In this document: positions 7,819-16,551 of the stretch, piece by piece
Layout of the letters: every line of letters starts with the position of its first letter
How positions within the stretch are numbered: the stretch's first letter is position 1
Translations under genes and position numbers: made by a program
The notes under the pieces: model-generated
What the model was told of the DNA's origin: nothing
Seen by the model: only the letters and a program-made list of their open reading frames with translations
Databases searched by the model: none
DNA from: Halobellus rarus
Lineage (GTDB): Archaea > Halobacteriota > Halobacteria > Halobacteriales > Haloferacaceae
Assembly: GCF_024494595.1 (NCBI RefSeq)
Contig: NZ_JANHDI010000010.1
Span: 1-64,000 of the forward strand
Direction of reading: 5' to 3'
Length of the DNA stretch: 64,000 bases

Positions 7819-8133
7819 ATGGCTACGGAAACGCAGAGCGGACTCTCCGATCACCTCCGGGGGGTCACGGTCACCACGCTCGCCTGCCTCGCCGGCGTCG
7901 TCGCCGCGCTGGTGTCGGCCAGGTTCGTCGGGACCAGCGTCGCCGCGGCGGCGAGCCAGCAGTCGCTGCTCTACGTCGCGGGGTTCGTGCTTGCCCAGTT
8001 CCCGATCCTTCGCGTCGTCGGGATCGACATCTCCGAGTTCGGCGCGAAAGACTACCTCTACGTGGCGTTCATGACGTTCACGCTGTGGTTCATCACGTTC
8101 GGCGTGCTCTTGACCGAAGGGGTCGCGCTGTAA
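7819..8133 (+). CDS. Small membrane protein, EMC6-like
   Basis: A 104-residue protein with three hydrophobic segments (residues ~15-35, ~45-65, ~80-102) and no catalytic motif. Size, three-helix layout and the pattern around VGIDISEFGAKDYLYVAFMTF fit the archaeal EMC6-like family, related to a subunit of the eukaryotic ER membrane protein complex that inserts membrane proteins. It ends 3 bases before the start of the RLI/ABCE1 gene, so the two are probably co-transcribed, linking it to translation or protein insertion. The family call is from size, topology and context and is less certain than the membrane nature. Confidence 0.65.
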   Translation: MATETQSGLSDHLRGVTVTTLACLAGVVAALVSARFVGTSVAAAASQQSLLYVAGFVLAQFPILRVVGIDISEFGAKDYLYVAFMTFTLWFITFGVLLTEGVAL

Positions 8134-8136
8134 CCG

Positions 8137-9966
8137 ATGGCTGACGACAGCATCGCGGTCGTGGACCTGGATCGGTGTCAGCCCGACCGCTGCAGTTACG
8201 AGTGCGCGAGCTACTGTCCGCCGAACCGAACCGGGAAGGAGTGCATCGTCACCCGCGGGGAGTACTACGAGGAGGACGAGCCCTTCGACGGCGGCCCCGA
8301 TCAGATCCGGATCTCCGAGGAGGTCTGCCTCGGCGAGACCTGCGGCATCTGCGTCGAGAAGTGCCCCTTCGACGCCATCGAGATCATCAACCTCCCGACG
8401 GAGCTGGAGGACGACCCGGTCCACCGCTACGGCGAGAACGCCTTCGCGCTCTACGGGCTCCCGGTTCCGGAGTCCGGGAGCGTGACTGGGATTCTCGGTC
8501 CCAACGGGATCGGGAAGACCACCGCGGTCCGAGCGCTGGCCGGCGAGATCACGCCGAACCTCGGCACGTACGACGAGGAGCCCTCCTGGGAGACCGTCCT
8601 CGACCGCTTCCGCGGGACCGAGTTACAAACGTACATCCAGCGGGTCCAGGCGGGCGACGTCACCATCGCGCGCAAGCCGCAGTACGTCGATCAGCTCCCG
8701 AAGCAGTTCGACGGCACGACGATCGAACTGCTCGAATCGACCGACGAACGCGGCGCGCTCGACGACTACATCGACCGGTTGGGCATCCGTCCGGTCGTCG
8801 ATCAGCCCCTCGACACCCTCTCTGGCGGCGAACTCCAGCGGGTCGCGCTCGCGGCCACGCTCGCCCGCGATCGCGACTTCTACTTCCTCGACGAGATCTC
8901 GCCCTACCTCGACATCGGCCAGCGCGTCACGGCGGCGCGACTGATCCGAGAACTCGCGGAAGAGGAAGACCGGGCGGTGCTCGCGGTCGAACACGACCTG
9001 GCCATCCTGGATCTCCTGGCCGATTCGCTGCACGTCGCCTACGGTGAACCCGGCGCGTTCGGTGTGATCACCGATCCCAAGTCGGTCAGAAACGGCATCA
9101 ACGAGTACCTCACGGGGTATCTCTCCAACGAGAACATGCGGATCCGCCCCGACGAGATCGAGTTCCACGAGCACGCCCCGCGGGAGACCTCGAAGGCGAC
9201 GCCGCTGATCGAGTACCCGGAGATCTCGAAGTCCTACGGCGAGGGCGAGTTCTCCTTGGACGTCGAGAGCGGGACGATCTACGAGTCGGAGGTCCTGGGC
9301 GTCGTCGGGCCCAACGGGATCGGGAAGTCCACCCTCGCGAAACTGTTCACGGGCGCGCTCGAACCCGACGAGGGCGAACTCGACTTCCGACTCGACATCT
9401 CGTATAAGCCCCAGTACATCGAGATCGACCAGCCGATGCGCGTGGACGCGTTCCTCTCCTCGATCACGGACGACTTCGGCACCTCCTACTGGAAGACGGA
9501 GGTCGCGAACCCGCTGCAGCTGGAGCGCATCATGGAGCGCAACCTCGACGACCTCTCGGGCGGGGAGCGCCAGCGCGTCGCCATCGCGGCGTGTCTCTCC
9601 GAAGACGCCGATCTCTACGTGATGGACGAACCGTCGGCGCACCTCGACGTCGAACAGCGGGTGCGGGCGACGACGGCGATCCGCAGATACGCGGAGAACC
9701 ACGACGAGACGGTGCTCGTGATCGACCACGACATCTACATGATCGACCTGCTGGCGGATCGCCTGATGGTGTTCGACGGCGAGCCCTCCGAGTACGGTCA
9801 CGCCGCGACGCCGCAGGAGATGCGCGCGGGGATGAACGACTTCCTCTCGGATCTCGACATCACGTTCCGCCGCGACGAGCGGACCCGGCGACCCCGTATC
9901 AACAAGCCGGAGTCCCAACTCGACCGCAAGCAGAAGAAGCAGGGCGAGTACTACTACGCGCCCTAA
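8137..9966 (+). CDS. rli: Ribosome recycling ATPase RLI/ABCE1
   Basis: A 609-residue soluble ABC protein. Residues 5-85 hold two [4Fe-4S] clusters (CQPDRCSYECASYCP and CLGETCGICVEKCP). Two nucleotide-binding domains follow: GPNGIGKTT near residue 125 with LSGGELQRVALA and FYFLDEISPYLD, then GPNGIGKST near residue 390 with LSGGERQRVAIAA and YVMDEPSAHLD, joined by the conserved hinge. ABCE1 splits post-termination ribosomes into subunits with aRF1/Pelota and also acts in initiation. Length and domain order are standard. It follows the EMC6-like gene by 3 bases. Confidence 0.98.
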   Translation: MADDSIAVVDLDRCQPDRCSYECASYCPPNRTGKECIVTRGEYYEEDEPFDGGPDQIRISEEVCLGETCGICVEKCPFDAIEIINLPTELEDDPVHRYGENAFALYGLPVPESGSVTGILGPNGIGKTTAVRALAGEITPNLGTYDEEPSWETVLDRFRGTELQTYIQRVQAGDVTIARKPQYVDQLPKQFDGTTIELLESTDERGALDDYIDRLGIRPVVDQPLDTLSGGELQRVALAATLARDRDFYFLDEISPYLDIGQRVTAARLIRELAEEEDRAVLAVEHDLAILDLLADSLHVAYGEPGAFGVITDPKSVRNGINEYLTGYLSNENMRIRPDEIEFHEHAPRETSKATPLIEYPEISKSYGEGEFSLDVESGTIYESEVLGVVGPNGIGKSTLAKLFTGALEPDEGELDFRLDISYKPQYIEIDQPMRVDAFLSSITDDFGTSYWKTEVANPLQLERIMERNLDDLSGGERQRVAIAACLSEDADLYVMDEPSAHLDVEQRVRATTAIRRYAENHDETVLVIDHDIYMIDLLADRLMVFDGEPSEYGHAATPQEMRAGMNDFLSDLDITFRRDERTRRPRINKPESQLDRKQKKQGEYYYAP

Positions 9967-10004
9967 GCGGCGGTCCTGGCCGTTTCTGCGCGATAACCCC
10001 GAAT

Positions 10005-11129
10005 TCAGGACGACGGCGTCGGTGCCGACAGGGTCGCTTCGGACCCGTCAGGCCCGTCGTCGATCGACACCTCGTAGCCGAACGCCCGGACGAGAGCGAC
10101 GTTCGTTCGGACGTGGTCGGTGACGCGGGGGATCCGAACGCCGCCGCCGGCGAGCGCGAGCCACACGACGAGTTGGTCGCCGAGGTGGGCGTCGACCGGC
10201 GCGTCCCCCCCGTGCCACCGTTCCAGCGCGTCGACGGCGTCGGCCGCGACGTCCTCGGACGGGACGCCGCGCTCCCCGTAGGCGGCGAAGCCCGCGCGGG
10301 GCCGGGGACGCGGTTCGTCCCTCGATCGAGTCCGTTCCGTTCCCCCGACAGCCGCGGGCTCCGCGACGATGGTGACGACCGCACCGGGCGACTCGGACTC
10401 GACGTAGGTCGCCGTCGCCGACGCGTCGCGGTCGATGCCCCGGTCTCTCAGTTCATCGACCGCCGTCTCGGCGATCCGATCGGCGACGTCGGCGTCTTCG
10501 AGCGACTCGGAGGCGACGGCGTAGACGGTGTCTCTGGGTGCTTCGGCCGACCCCTGGGCGAATTCGACGGGCGAGAGCGTCGACGGCCGGACCGAAACGG
10601 AGAGTTCGCCGCCGCCGGCGGGGTAGAACCCGCGCCGCCCGACGTCGACGGTCGCGTCCAGTCCGCAAGCTTCGAGCAGCGGGAGCTTGACGTGGCGGAG
10701 GTAGTCCGCGGGCGGCGACCACTTCACGTCCGTCCCGCCGACGAGCCGAGCGTCGACGGGCGCGTCCAACCGGGCGGCCAGCGGGAGCACCGTGTCGGCG
10801 ACGAGCGTGACGCTACCGGCGGTCCCGACATCGATTTCGAGGTCCGTCGGATCAGGCGAGGTGTCGTCGAGCGCGTCGCGCCGGGTGTCGCCGAACCCGT
10901 CGCCGGGGCGGAATTCGAGCGTCTCCGAGCCGACCTCCGCACCGGAAACCTCGGCGTCGACGAGGCCCGCGAGGAGGTCGACGCAGGCGAGGTGCTGTCG
11001 CTTCAGTCCGGGGTTGGGCCGGTCCCCGCGGACGTTCGCCATTCGGAACGGGCGGCCGTCGAGCGCCGAGAGCGTCAGCGCCGTGCGAACGAGTTGTCCC
11101 CCGCCGTCCGTGCCGTCGAGGTCGAGCAT
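10005..11129 (-). CDS. rtcA: RNA 3'-terminal phosphate cyclase
   Basis: A 374-residue protein starting MLDLDGTDGGGQLVRTALTLS, the conserved RtcA N-terminus (DGxxGGGQ). PAGGGELSV is the central RtcA motif, and DAHLGDQLVVWLALAGG contains the catalytic His that is adenylated during conversion of RNA 3'-phosphate to 2',3'-cyclic phosphate. Archaeal RtcA acts in RNA end processing. A ~30-residue low-complexity insertion (TERTRSRDEPRPRPRAG) lies before the catalytic helix; it looks like a surface loop. The gene ends tail-to-tail with RLI, 38 bases apart, and starts 4 bases after the UspA stop, so it probably shares that transcript. Confidence 0.95.
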   Translation of the reverse strand: MLDLDGTDGGGQLVRTALTLSALDGRPFRMANVRGDRPNPGLKRQHLACVDLLAGLVDAEVSGAEVGSETLEFRPGDGFGDTRRDALDDTSPDPTDLEIDVGTAGSVTLVADTVLPLAARLDAPVDARLVGGTDVKWSPPADYLRHVKLPLLEACGLDATVDVGRRGFYPAGGGELSVSVRPSTLSPVEFAQGSAEAPRDTVYAVASESLEDADVADRIAETAVDELRDRGIDRDASATATYVESESPGAVVTIVAEPAAVGGTERTRSRDEPRPRPRAGFAAYGERGVPSEDVAADAVDALERWHGGDAPVDAHLGDQLVVWLALAGGGVRIPRVTDHVRTNVALVRAFGYEVSIDDGPDGSEATLSAPTPSS

Positions 11130-11133
11130 CCGG

Positions 11134-11583
11134 TCACTTGACGACCGTCACCGGCACCGTCGCGTGACTGACGAGCCCCTTCGCGACGCTGCCGACCATC
11201 CCCTCGATCCGGTCGGAGAGCCCCCGGTGGCCGACGACGATGCCGTCGACACCCTCGCCCTCGGCGTAGTCGGTGACGGTGTCGACGGGATCGCCGTAGA
11301 GGAGCGTCGTCTCGACGGCGACGCCGGCCTCCTCGGCCCGTGTGCGGGCGTCTTCGAGGACCTCCTCGCCGCGTTCCTCTGCGACCTCGATGTCCTCGGT
11401 GTAGATCCGCTGTCCGACCTCGGCGTTCGTCGGTGCCTCCTCGCCCCCTCCTTCGACGAGGACGCGCGGTTCGACGGCGTACGCGACGAAGAGCGATCCG
11501 CCGGCACGCGTCGCGAGGTCGAGCGCGTACTCGAGCGCATCGGTACTCGATTCCGAACCGTCGACGGCGACAAGGTACTTCAT
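11134..11583 (-). CDS. UspA family universal stress protein
   Basis: A 149-residue protein with the Usp fold. MKYLVAVDGSESSTDALEYAL is the first strand and helix, and GHRGLSDRIEGMVGSVAKGL carries the ATP-binding G-x2-G-x9-G(S/A) motif near residue 120, followed by the final strand VPVTVVK. ATP-binding Usp proteins modulate stress responses and transport. It is the first gene of a two-gene unit with rtcA. The start at 11583 is fixed by the family N-terminus, though the frame is open upstream. The upstream region is unusually AT-rich. Confidence 0.92.
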   Translation of the reverse strand: MKYLVAVDGSESSTDALEYALDLATRAGGSLFVAYAVEPRVLVEGGGEEAPTNAEVGQRIYTEDIEVAEERGEEVLEDARTRAEEAGVAVETTLLYGDPVDTVTDYAEGEGVDGIVVGHRGLSDRIEGMVGSVAKGLVSHATVPVTVVK

Positions 11584-11975
11584 CTCCCCTTGGGATACGT
11601 GCGGACGTCGCTTAGTTGTTTGTTCGAAAGCCTGCGCGGAGATTCGAGAGGAAGCGGGTAAACGAGCTAGAATAGTAAATTTTGAAGATTGATAGAATAT
11701 ATCATATATTGTCCTGTCACGTTCGAATGATATCGTTGCGGTTGACGAAAACGGTGCTAATACGTCAATATCGTTACTCGAGCGGTCTAAAATTCGATTT
11801 ATCACGATCCCCCGAGATAAGCAAGACAGTGGTGAAATATATATTTTCTAGTATTTTTAGGATAATATAATATATTGGATATTTCGTTTGTCGGGTGGGC
11901 GGCGAACGGATCAGAATCTGCTCGGGCGACCGGGAGGCGCACGAGGACGGGACCCCGAGGGACGGAACGGCAGAT
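11584..11975. other. AT-rich intergenic block at the left edge of the catabolic island
   Basis: About 390 bases, with a very AT-rich core at roughly 11,660-11,880 (runs such as ATATATCATATATTG and AATATATATTTTC) in otherwise GC-rich DNA. It is upstream of the UspA gene and downstream of the acyl-AMP-ligase 3' end. It must hold the UspA promoter; no gene is supported. A similar AT-rich patch flanks the other side of the island near 37.8-38.0 kb. No tRNA, integrase or clear direct repeat was found at either edge. Confidence 0.55.
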
Positions 11976-13523
11976 CTACCGATCGAGTCCCAGTCTGTCT
12001 TTCGTCCCCTGGCGATCGAGTTTCCCGCTCGGCGTGCGGTCGATCGCCCGCACGAAGTGATACTCTCGGGGGCGCTCGTGGTCGGCGACGCGCTCGCTCT
12101 CTCGCATCCACGCGTCGAGCGTCTCCTCGGTCAGGTCCTCGCTCCCCTCGACGATGGCTGTCACCTTCTGGCCGTACTCCTCGTCGTCGACGCCGACGAC
12201 CGCGGCGTTGGTGACGTCGGGGTGTCGCTCCAGTTCCTCCTCGATCGGCTCCGGCGTGATCTTCACGCCCTTCGATTTGATCTGGAAGTCGATGCGGCCC
12301 TGGATGTAGAGGAAGCCGTCCTCGTCGAGATAGCCCCTGTCGCCGGAGCGCCACCATCCCTCCTCGAACGCGGTCTCGCCCCGCTCGTCTTCCCACATCC
12401 AGGCGGGTGCCTGATAGCTCTTGACGGCGATCTCGCCGCTCTCGTTCGGCGGCAGCGTGTCGTCGATCGTTCCGTCCGGGTCGACGATTCGAACTTCGGT
12501 CCCCGACTGCGGCTTGCCGACGCTCTCGATGCGCTCCTCGGTCAACTCGTTGTTGTAGAGGACCGTCGAGTGGATCTCCGTCGAGCCGTACGACTGCGTG
12601 ATGTTCTCACAGATGCGGTCGCGGAGGTCGTGCAGCGTCGAGGGACTCAGCTTCTCGCCGGTGGAGTTGATCGACCGGAGCGACGCCAGGTCGTAGTCCT
12701 CGGGGTCGCTGTCGAGGATCTCGTTCCACATCGTCGGCACGAGAACCGCCCGCGTGATGTCCCGCCCGTCGACGATCTCCAGCCACCGTTCGGGGTCCCA
12801 CTCGGGCATATAGTACGTGCTCTCACACCCGAGCAGCGATCGGGTGAGAAAGCTCGTCCAGATGAGAAACGAGGGCCGATTGACGACTAGCTGTTTGTCC
12901 GAGCGCGTGAACCCCGAGCGCGTGCCGAGTTCCATCCCCTTGAGGAACATCGTCCGGTTCGTGTGACACCAGCCCTTGGGGTGGCCCGTGCTCCCGGACG
13001 TCCAGGCGACAGTCACGATGTCGTCCTCCTCGACGAGCACGTCCGGTTCGACCGGCTCCGCGTCGGCGAGTCGCCCCGAGAGCGCCGTCTCGAACTCCTT
13101 GTCGGGCGTTCCCGTGCTGAACACGGCCGTGAGCCGATCGAGCTGTTCGTCCCCGACCATCTCCGCGAACGAGTCGGAGATCTCGCTGTCGACGACCGCG
13201 ATCTTCGGCTTCGTCTTGTCGAGGCACTTCCGGAACGAGGCCGGCGCGATCCGGTTGTGGAGGTTCGTCGTCACGGCACCGGTCTTGAGAGCCCCGTTGA
13301 ACAGGATCGCGTGTTCGACCGAGGGCTTCGAGAAGAACGCGATCCGATCGCCCTTGCTCACGTACTCGCCGAAGACGTTCGCGGCGCGACGGCTCCGCTC
13401 TTCGAACGCCGCCCAGGTGACCGACTCGGTGGCGTCCTCGAACGCGATCGAATCGCCGCTCTTGGCCGCGTTGTGCGCGGAGAGGTCCTTCAGCGCCGGG
13501 AGTTGATTGTGGATCCGGTTCAT
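11976..13523 (-). CDS. Acyl-CoA synthetase-like AMP-binding enzyme (copy 1)
   Basis: A 515-residue ANL-superfamily ligase. Motifs in order: AWTSGSTGHPKG (P-loop, residue ~185), TQSYGSTE (adenine site), WWRSGDRGYLDEDGFLYIQGR (ribose-binding Asp and hinge), and PSGKLDR at the C-terminus with the catalytic Lys. Such enzymes activate a carboxylic acid as acyl-AMP and pass it to CoA. The gene begins one base after the stop of an amidohydrolase gene, and the same pair recurs at 27.9-30.6 kb, so ligase and hydrolase probably act on one substrate series. The acid is not known. The start MNRIHNQLPAL is preferred over an upstream in-frame ATG that would overlap the amidohydrolase. Confidence 0.88.
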   Translation of the reverse strand: MNRIHNQLPALKDLSAHNAAKSGDSIAFEDATESVTWAAFEERSRRAANVFGEYVSKGDRIAFFSKPSVEHAILFNGALKTGAVTTNLHNRIAPASFRKCLDKTKPKIAVVDSEISDSFAEMVGDEQLDRLTAVFSTGTPDKEFETALSGRLADAEPVEPDVLVEEDDIVTVAWTSGSTGHPKGWCHTNRTMFLKGMELGTRSGFTRSDKQLVVNRPSFLIWTSFLTRSLLGCESTYYMPEWDPERWLEIVDGRDITRAVLVPTMWNEILDSDPEDYDLASLRSINSTGEKLSPSTLHDLRDRICENITQSYGSTEIHSTVLYNNELTEERIESVGKPQSGTEVRIVDPDGTIDDTLPPNESGEIAVKSYQAPAWMWEDERGETAFEEGWWRSGDRGYLDEDGFLYIQGRIDFQIKSKGVKITPEPIEEELERHPDVTNAAVVGVDDEEYGQKVTAIVEGSEDLTEETLDAWMRESERVADHERPREYHFVRAIDRTPSGKLDRQGTKDRLGLDR

Positions 13524-13524
13524 C

Positions 13525-14619
13525 TCACTGGTCGATGAACTCGGGGAAGAGACGCTTGTGCGGCGGCTCGATGTCGTAGAGGTCACAGAAGTTCCCGCCG
13601 AGGATCTTGTTGAGTTCGTCCTGCGGGACGTCGTGGTCCATCGCGTACTTGTTGAGCATCCGCAGGGAGGTCCCCCAGTAGTCCGGCTGGTGGGCGGGGA
13701 CGCCGTCGCTGCTGAACTGCTCCCAGCGGATCGACGGGAAGTCCATCGGGCTCTCGGAGTTGTTCGACTTCGCGATCATCGACGCGCCCCAGTCGGTCCC
13801 CCACAGGAGCTGGTCGGGACCGATGTCGGGGTCGTTCATCGGGCGGTTGAGGATGTCGTCCCACCACAGCCCCACTTCGAGGTAGACGTTGTCGTGCTGC
13901 TGGGCGACCATACACGCGCGTTCGACGTTGTACCGCCAGTGGCCCTGGATTCCGCCGTGTTCGAAGACGAGGTCGACGTCGGGGTACTCAGCGAGGATGT
14001 CGGTCGCGTTGAGCGGGTCGCGCCAGTCCGGGAGTTTGTCCTGTTCTCTGAGCCCGCCCGCCTGGTAGCCGGAGGCCGCGCCGGGGTGCCAGCGGATCGG
14101 CACGTCGTGCTTGGCCGCGACGTCGAAGAACGGCCGGATGTCCTCTTTGCGCTCGCGCCAGGTCATCCGCTCTTCGAGCGTCGGGTCCGAGGGCATGAAT
14201 TCGCCGATGCCGACCATCCCGTCCTTCGCGAGCCACTCGTCGAGTTCCGCGGCCGCCCGCTCCGACGTCCACTCCTCCTCGCCGCGCATCGCGGCCTTCT
14301 TCGTCTGGACCGGATACGCGCAGGCGACGAACTTCTCGGGGTGCTTGTCGATGATCTGTTTGTTGATCTCGTTCGTCATCCCGAAGGCGGGAAGGAGGAG
14401 ACACATATCGACCCCGTAGGAGTCCATGTCGTAGACGAGTCGGTCGGAGTTGTCGTAGACGATGACCGCGTCGTCGTCGTCGGCCTCGTCGGCCGGCGTC
14501 GCCGTGTGCATCAGTTCGCCGAGCCTGGAGTACTCGGCGTCCTCGTCGCTCTGGCTGAACCGGACCGCGTGTCGCTGCCCGTGAACGTGCGTGTCGACGA
14601 CGAATCGCCCTAGTTTCAT
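13525..14619 (-). CDS. Amidohydrolase-2 family protein (copy 1)
   Basis: A 364-residue TIM-barrel protein. RFVVDTHVHGQ gives the HxH metal pair at the first strand, IRWHPGAASGY a mid-barrel His, VFEHGGIQGHW another, and LLWGTDWGAS the late Asp. This matches the amidohydrolase-2/ACMSD group, which includes both hydrolases and non-oxidative decarboxylases of aromatic and unsaturated acids. It is closely related to the protein at 27,933-29,033 (shared PHKRLFPE ending and GTDWGAS), and each is followed directly by an AMP-ligase gene. The ATG at 14619 follows a TATA-like AT-rich palindrome at 14,642-14,655. Reaction and substrate are not determined. Confidence 0.85.
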   Translation of the reverse strand: MKLGRFVVDTHVHGQRHAVRFSQSDEDAEYSRLGELMHTATPADEADDDDAVIVYDNSDRLVYDMDSYGVDMCLLLPAFGMTNEINKQIIDKHPEKFVACAYPVQTKKAAMRGEEEWTSERAAAELDEWLAKDGMVGIGEFMPSDPTLEERMTWRERKEDIRPFFDVAAKHDVPIRWHPGAASGYQAGGLREQDKLPDWRDPLNATDILAEYPDVDLVFEHGGIQGHWRYNVERACMVAQQHDNVYLEVGLWWDDILNRPMNDPDIGPDQLLWGTDWGASMIAKSNNSESPMDFPSIRWEQFSSDGVPAHQPDYWGTSLRMLNKYAMDHDVPQDELNKILGGNFCDLYDIEPPHKRLFPEFIDQ

Positions 14620-14641
14620 AACGTCTGAGGGGAGTGATCGG

Positions 14642-14655
14642 ATGATAATAATCAT
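14642..14655 (-). promoter_or_regulatory. TATA-centred inverted repeat before amidohydrolase copy 1
   Basis: ATGAT-AATA-ATCAT is a perfect 5-base inverted repeat whose AT-rich centre lies about 29 bases before the start codon, where the TATA box of a leaderless gene should be. CGG and CCG triplets flank it. Several island promoters show a comparable arrangement. Confidence 0.4.
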
Positions 14656-14671
14656 TCCGTTGGGACCGACA

Positions 14672-14737
14672 TTCCGTTTCGATCCGTTCCGTTTCGATCC
14701 GTTCCGTTTCGATCCGTTCCGTTTCGATCCGTTCCGT
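14672..14737. repeat. 15-bp tandem repeat, 4.4 copies
   Basis: The unit TTCCGTTTCGATCCG is repeated without any mismatch at 14672, 14687, 14702 and 14717, then partially. It lies between the 5' end of amidohydrolase copy 1 and the 3' end of the GMC gene. Perfect identity suggests recent expansion. Confidence 0.95.
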
Positions 14738-14884
14738 CGGGGCGGAAACGGTCTCCCGCCGGCCCGGTGAATGATCTCGTGAGACGACCGCTCGGGGCCG
14801 AACGGAACAGTCGGATCGAAGGCCTTCGATCGGAATGGAAGAGCCGGAAGGAACTGCGCGATCGAGCGCCGTCCGGAGGTCCCG

Positions 14885-16477
14885 CTACCCGTCTTCGGCG
14901 ATCAGGTCCGCCGCCTTCTCCGCGATCGCGAGCGTCGCCGCGTTCGTGTTGCCGCCGACGATCCGCGGCATCACCGAAGCGTCGACGACGCGGAGCCCCG
15001 AGACGCCGCGAACCCGGAGCCGTTCGTCCACGACGGCGGCTTCGTCGTCGCCCATCTTGCACGTCCCCACGGGATGGTAGATCGTCTGCGCGTGCTCGCG
15101 AACGTGCTCGCCGATCTCCTCGTCGCTCCGGGCGTCCTCGCCGGGCCAGACCTCCTCGCCGCGGTACTCGTCGAACGGTTCCGCCCGCGCCACCTCCCGG
15201 GCGCGCCGGACGCCCTCGATCAGGACGTCGAGGTCCTCGGGGGCGGTGAGGTACCGCGGGTCGATCGCCGGATCGGCGAAGGGATCGTCGGAGTGCAGTT
15301 CGATCCGACCGCGGCTCTCCGGGCGGACCTGCGTCGCCGCGATGTAGAATCCGCGCCCGTCGTCGGGGTTCTCGAAGCCGTGTCGCATGAAGTACCCCGG
15401 GCCGAAGTGGAACTGGATGTCGGGGCGATCGAGCGACGGGGCCGAGCGGAGGAACCCCCCGGCCTCGCCGCCGTTCGAGGAGAGCCGTCCGGAGCCCTGG
15501 ACGTGGTACTCGACGACGTCGTCGAGCGTCCCCGTATCGTCGCGGGTGATCGCGCCCGTACACGAGTAGTTGACGGTGACGAGGAGGTGGTCCTGCAGAT
15601 TGCGGCCGACACCGGAGAGGTCCACCCGGACGTCGATGCCGTGCGAGCGGAGGTGCTCGGCGGGGCCGATACCCGACAGCAGCAGCAACTGCGGCGTGTT
15701 GATCGCGCCCGCCGAGAGGATCACTTCCTCCTCGGCGCGGACGGTTCGTCGACCGTCGCCGTCGTCGAACTCCACGCCGACGACGCGGTCCCCGTCGAAC
15801 AGGAGCTCCGTGACCTGCGCGCCGGTCCGCGCCGTCAGGTTCGATCGCTCCAGGAGCGCCGGCTTGAGATACGCGTCGGCGGCGCTGTGCCGCTCGCCGT
15901 CCTTCTGTGTCACCTGATAGAGGCCGACGCCGGCCTGTTCGCCCCCGTTGAAGTCGTAGTTTCGGTCGTGTCCGGCCGCGATCCCCGCGTCGACGAACAC
16001 CTGCGAGAGGTGATACGGCGACTCCAACTCGGTGACGTTCAGCGGGCCGCCGACGCCGTGGTACTCCGTTCTGTGTTCTCGGCTGTTCTCGCTGCGCTTG
16101 AAGTAGGGGAGCAGTTCCTCGTAGCTCCAGCCGTCGTTGCCCATCTCGGCCCACTCGTCGAAGTCGCCCGGATGGCCGCGGACGTGGATCATCGCGTTGA
16201 TCGAACTCGACCCGCCGAGGGTCTTCCCGCGCGGCCAGTAGAGTTCGCGGTCGTGCATCTCTTCCTGTGGCTCGGTGTAGTACTCCCAGTCGACCGAACT
16301 CCGGAACAGGTTTCCGACCTCCGCGGGGACGTGAATCGATCGGTCGTGATCGGGTTCCCCGGCCTCCAAGACGAGGACGCTTCGGTCGGGATCGGCCGAC
16401 AACCGAGTCGAGACGGCGCAGCCTGCGGTTCCGGCACCCGCGACGACGTAGTCGTACGAGTCCGTTTGTCCGGGCAT
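14885..16477 (-). CDS. GMC family oxidoreductase (alcohol/choline dehydrogenase-like)
   Basis: A 530-residue FAD enzyme. YVVAGAGTAGCAVSTRLS is the N-terminal dinucleotide fold (GxGxxG), followed by VLVLEAG; WPRGKTLGGSSSINAM is the GMC signature 1; ILSAGAINTPQLLLLSGIGP is signature 2; the catalytic pair lies in IYHPVGTCKMG (His) and GGNTNAATLAIAEKAAD (Asn). GMC enzymes oxidise primary alcohols such as choline, glucose or aryl alcohols to aldehydes or acids. Next to malate synthase and an IclR regulator, a role in oxidising a hydroxylated growth substrate is likely. Its promoter carries the same inverted repeat as that of malate synthase. Confidence 0.92.
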   Translation of the reverse strand: MPGQTDSYDYVVAGAGTAGCAVSTRLSADPDRSVLVLEAGEPDHDRSIHVPAEVGNLFRSSVDWEYYTEPQEEMHDRELYWPRGKTLGGSSSINAMIHVRGHPGDFDEWAEMGNDGWSYEELLPYFKRSENSREHRTEYHGVGGPLNVTELESPYHLSQVFVDAGIAAGHDRNYDFNGGEQAGVGLYQVTQKDGERHSAADAYLKPALLERSNLTARTGAQVTELLFDGDRVVGVEFDDGDGRRTVRAEEEVILSAGAINTPQLLLLSGIGPAEHLRSHGIDVRVDLSGVGRNLQDHLLVTVNYSCTGAITRDDTGTLDDVVEYHVQGSGRLSSNGGEAGGFLRSAPSLDRPDIQFHFGPGYFMRHGFENPDDGRGFYIAATQVRPESRGRIELHSDDPFADPAIDPRYLTAPEDLDVLIEGVRRAREVARAEPFDEYRGEEVWPGEDARSDEEIGEHVREHAQTIYHPVGTCKMGDDEAAVVDERLRVRGVSGLRVVDASVMPRIVGGNTNAATLAIAEKAADLIAEDG

Positions 16478-16497
16478 AGGTGAGCCTACCTCCGGAC

Positions 16498-16512
16498 GGT
16501 AATTAATCTACC
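16498..16512 (-). promoter_or_regulatory. Candidate operator GGTA-N7-TACC overlapping the GMC TATA box
   Basis: GGTAATTAATCTACC has perfect 4-base arms around an AT-rich heptamer. Its centre is about 27 bases before the GMC start codon, so it overlaps the TATA box. The malate synthase promoter has the same arm sequence and spacing. An IclR-family protein encoded at 18.3 kb is the obvious candidate binder. Confidence 0.45.
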
Positions 16513-16551
16513 CCGTACGCCGACGGGGAGAATCGGTCGACAGCGTAGACG

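Noticed and set aside
8623-9918. 431-residue frame on the minus strand opposite RLI
   Set aside because: Antisense shadow; RLI has all its motifs on the plus strand.
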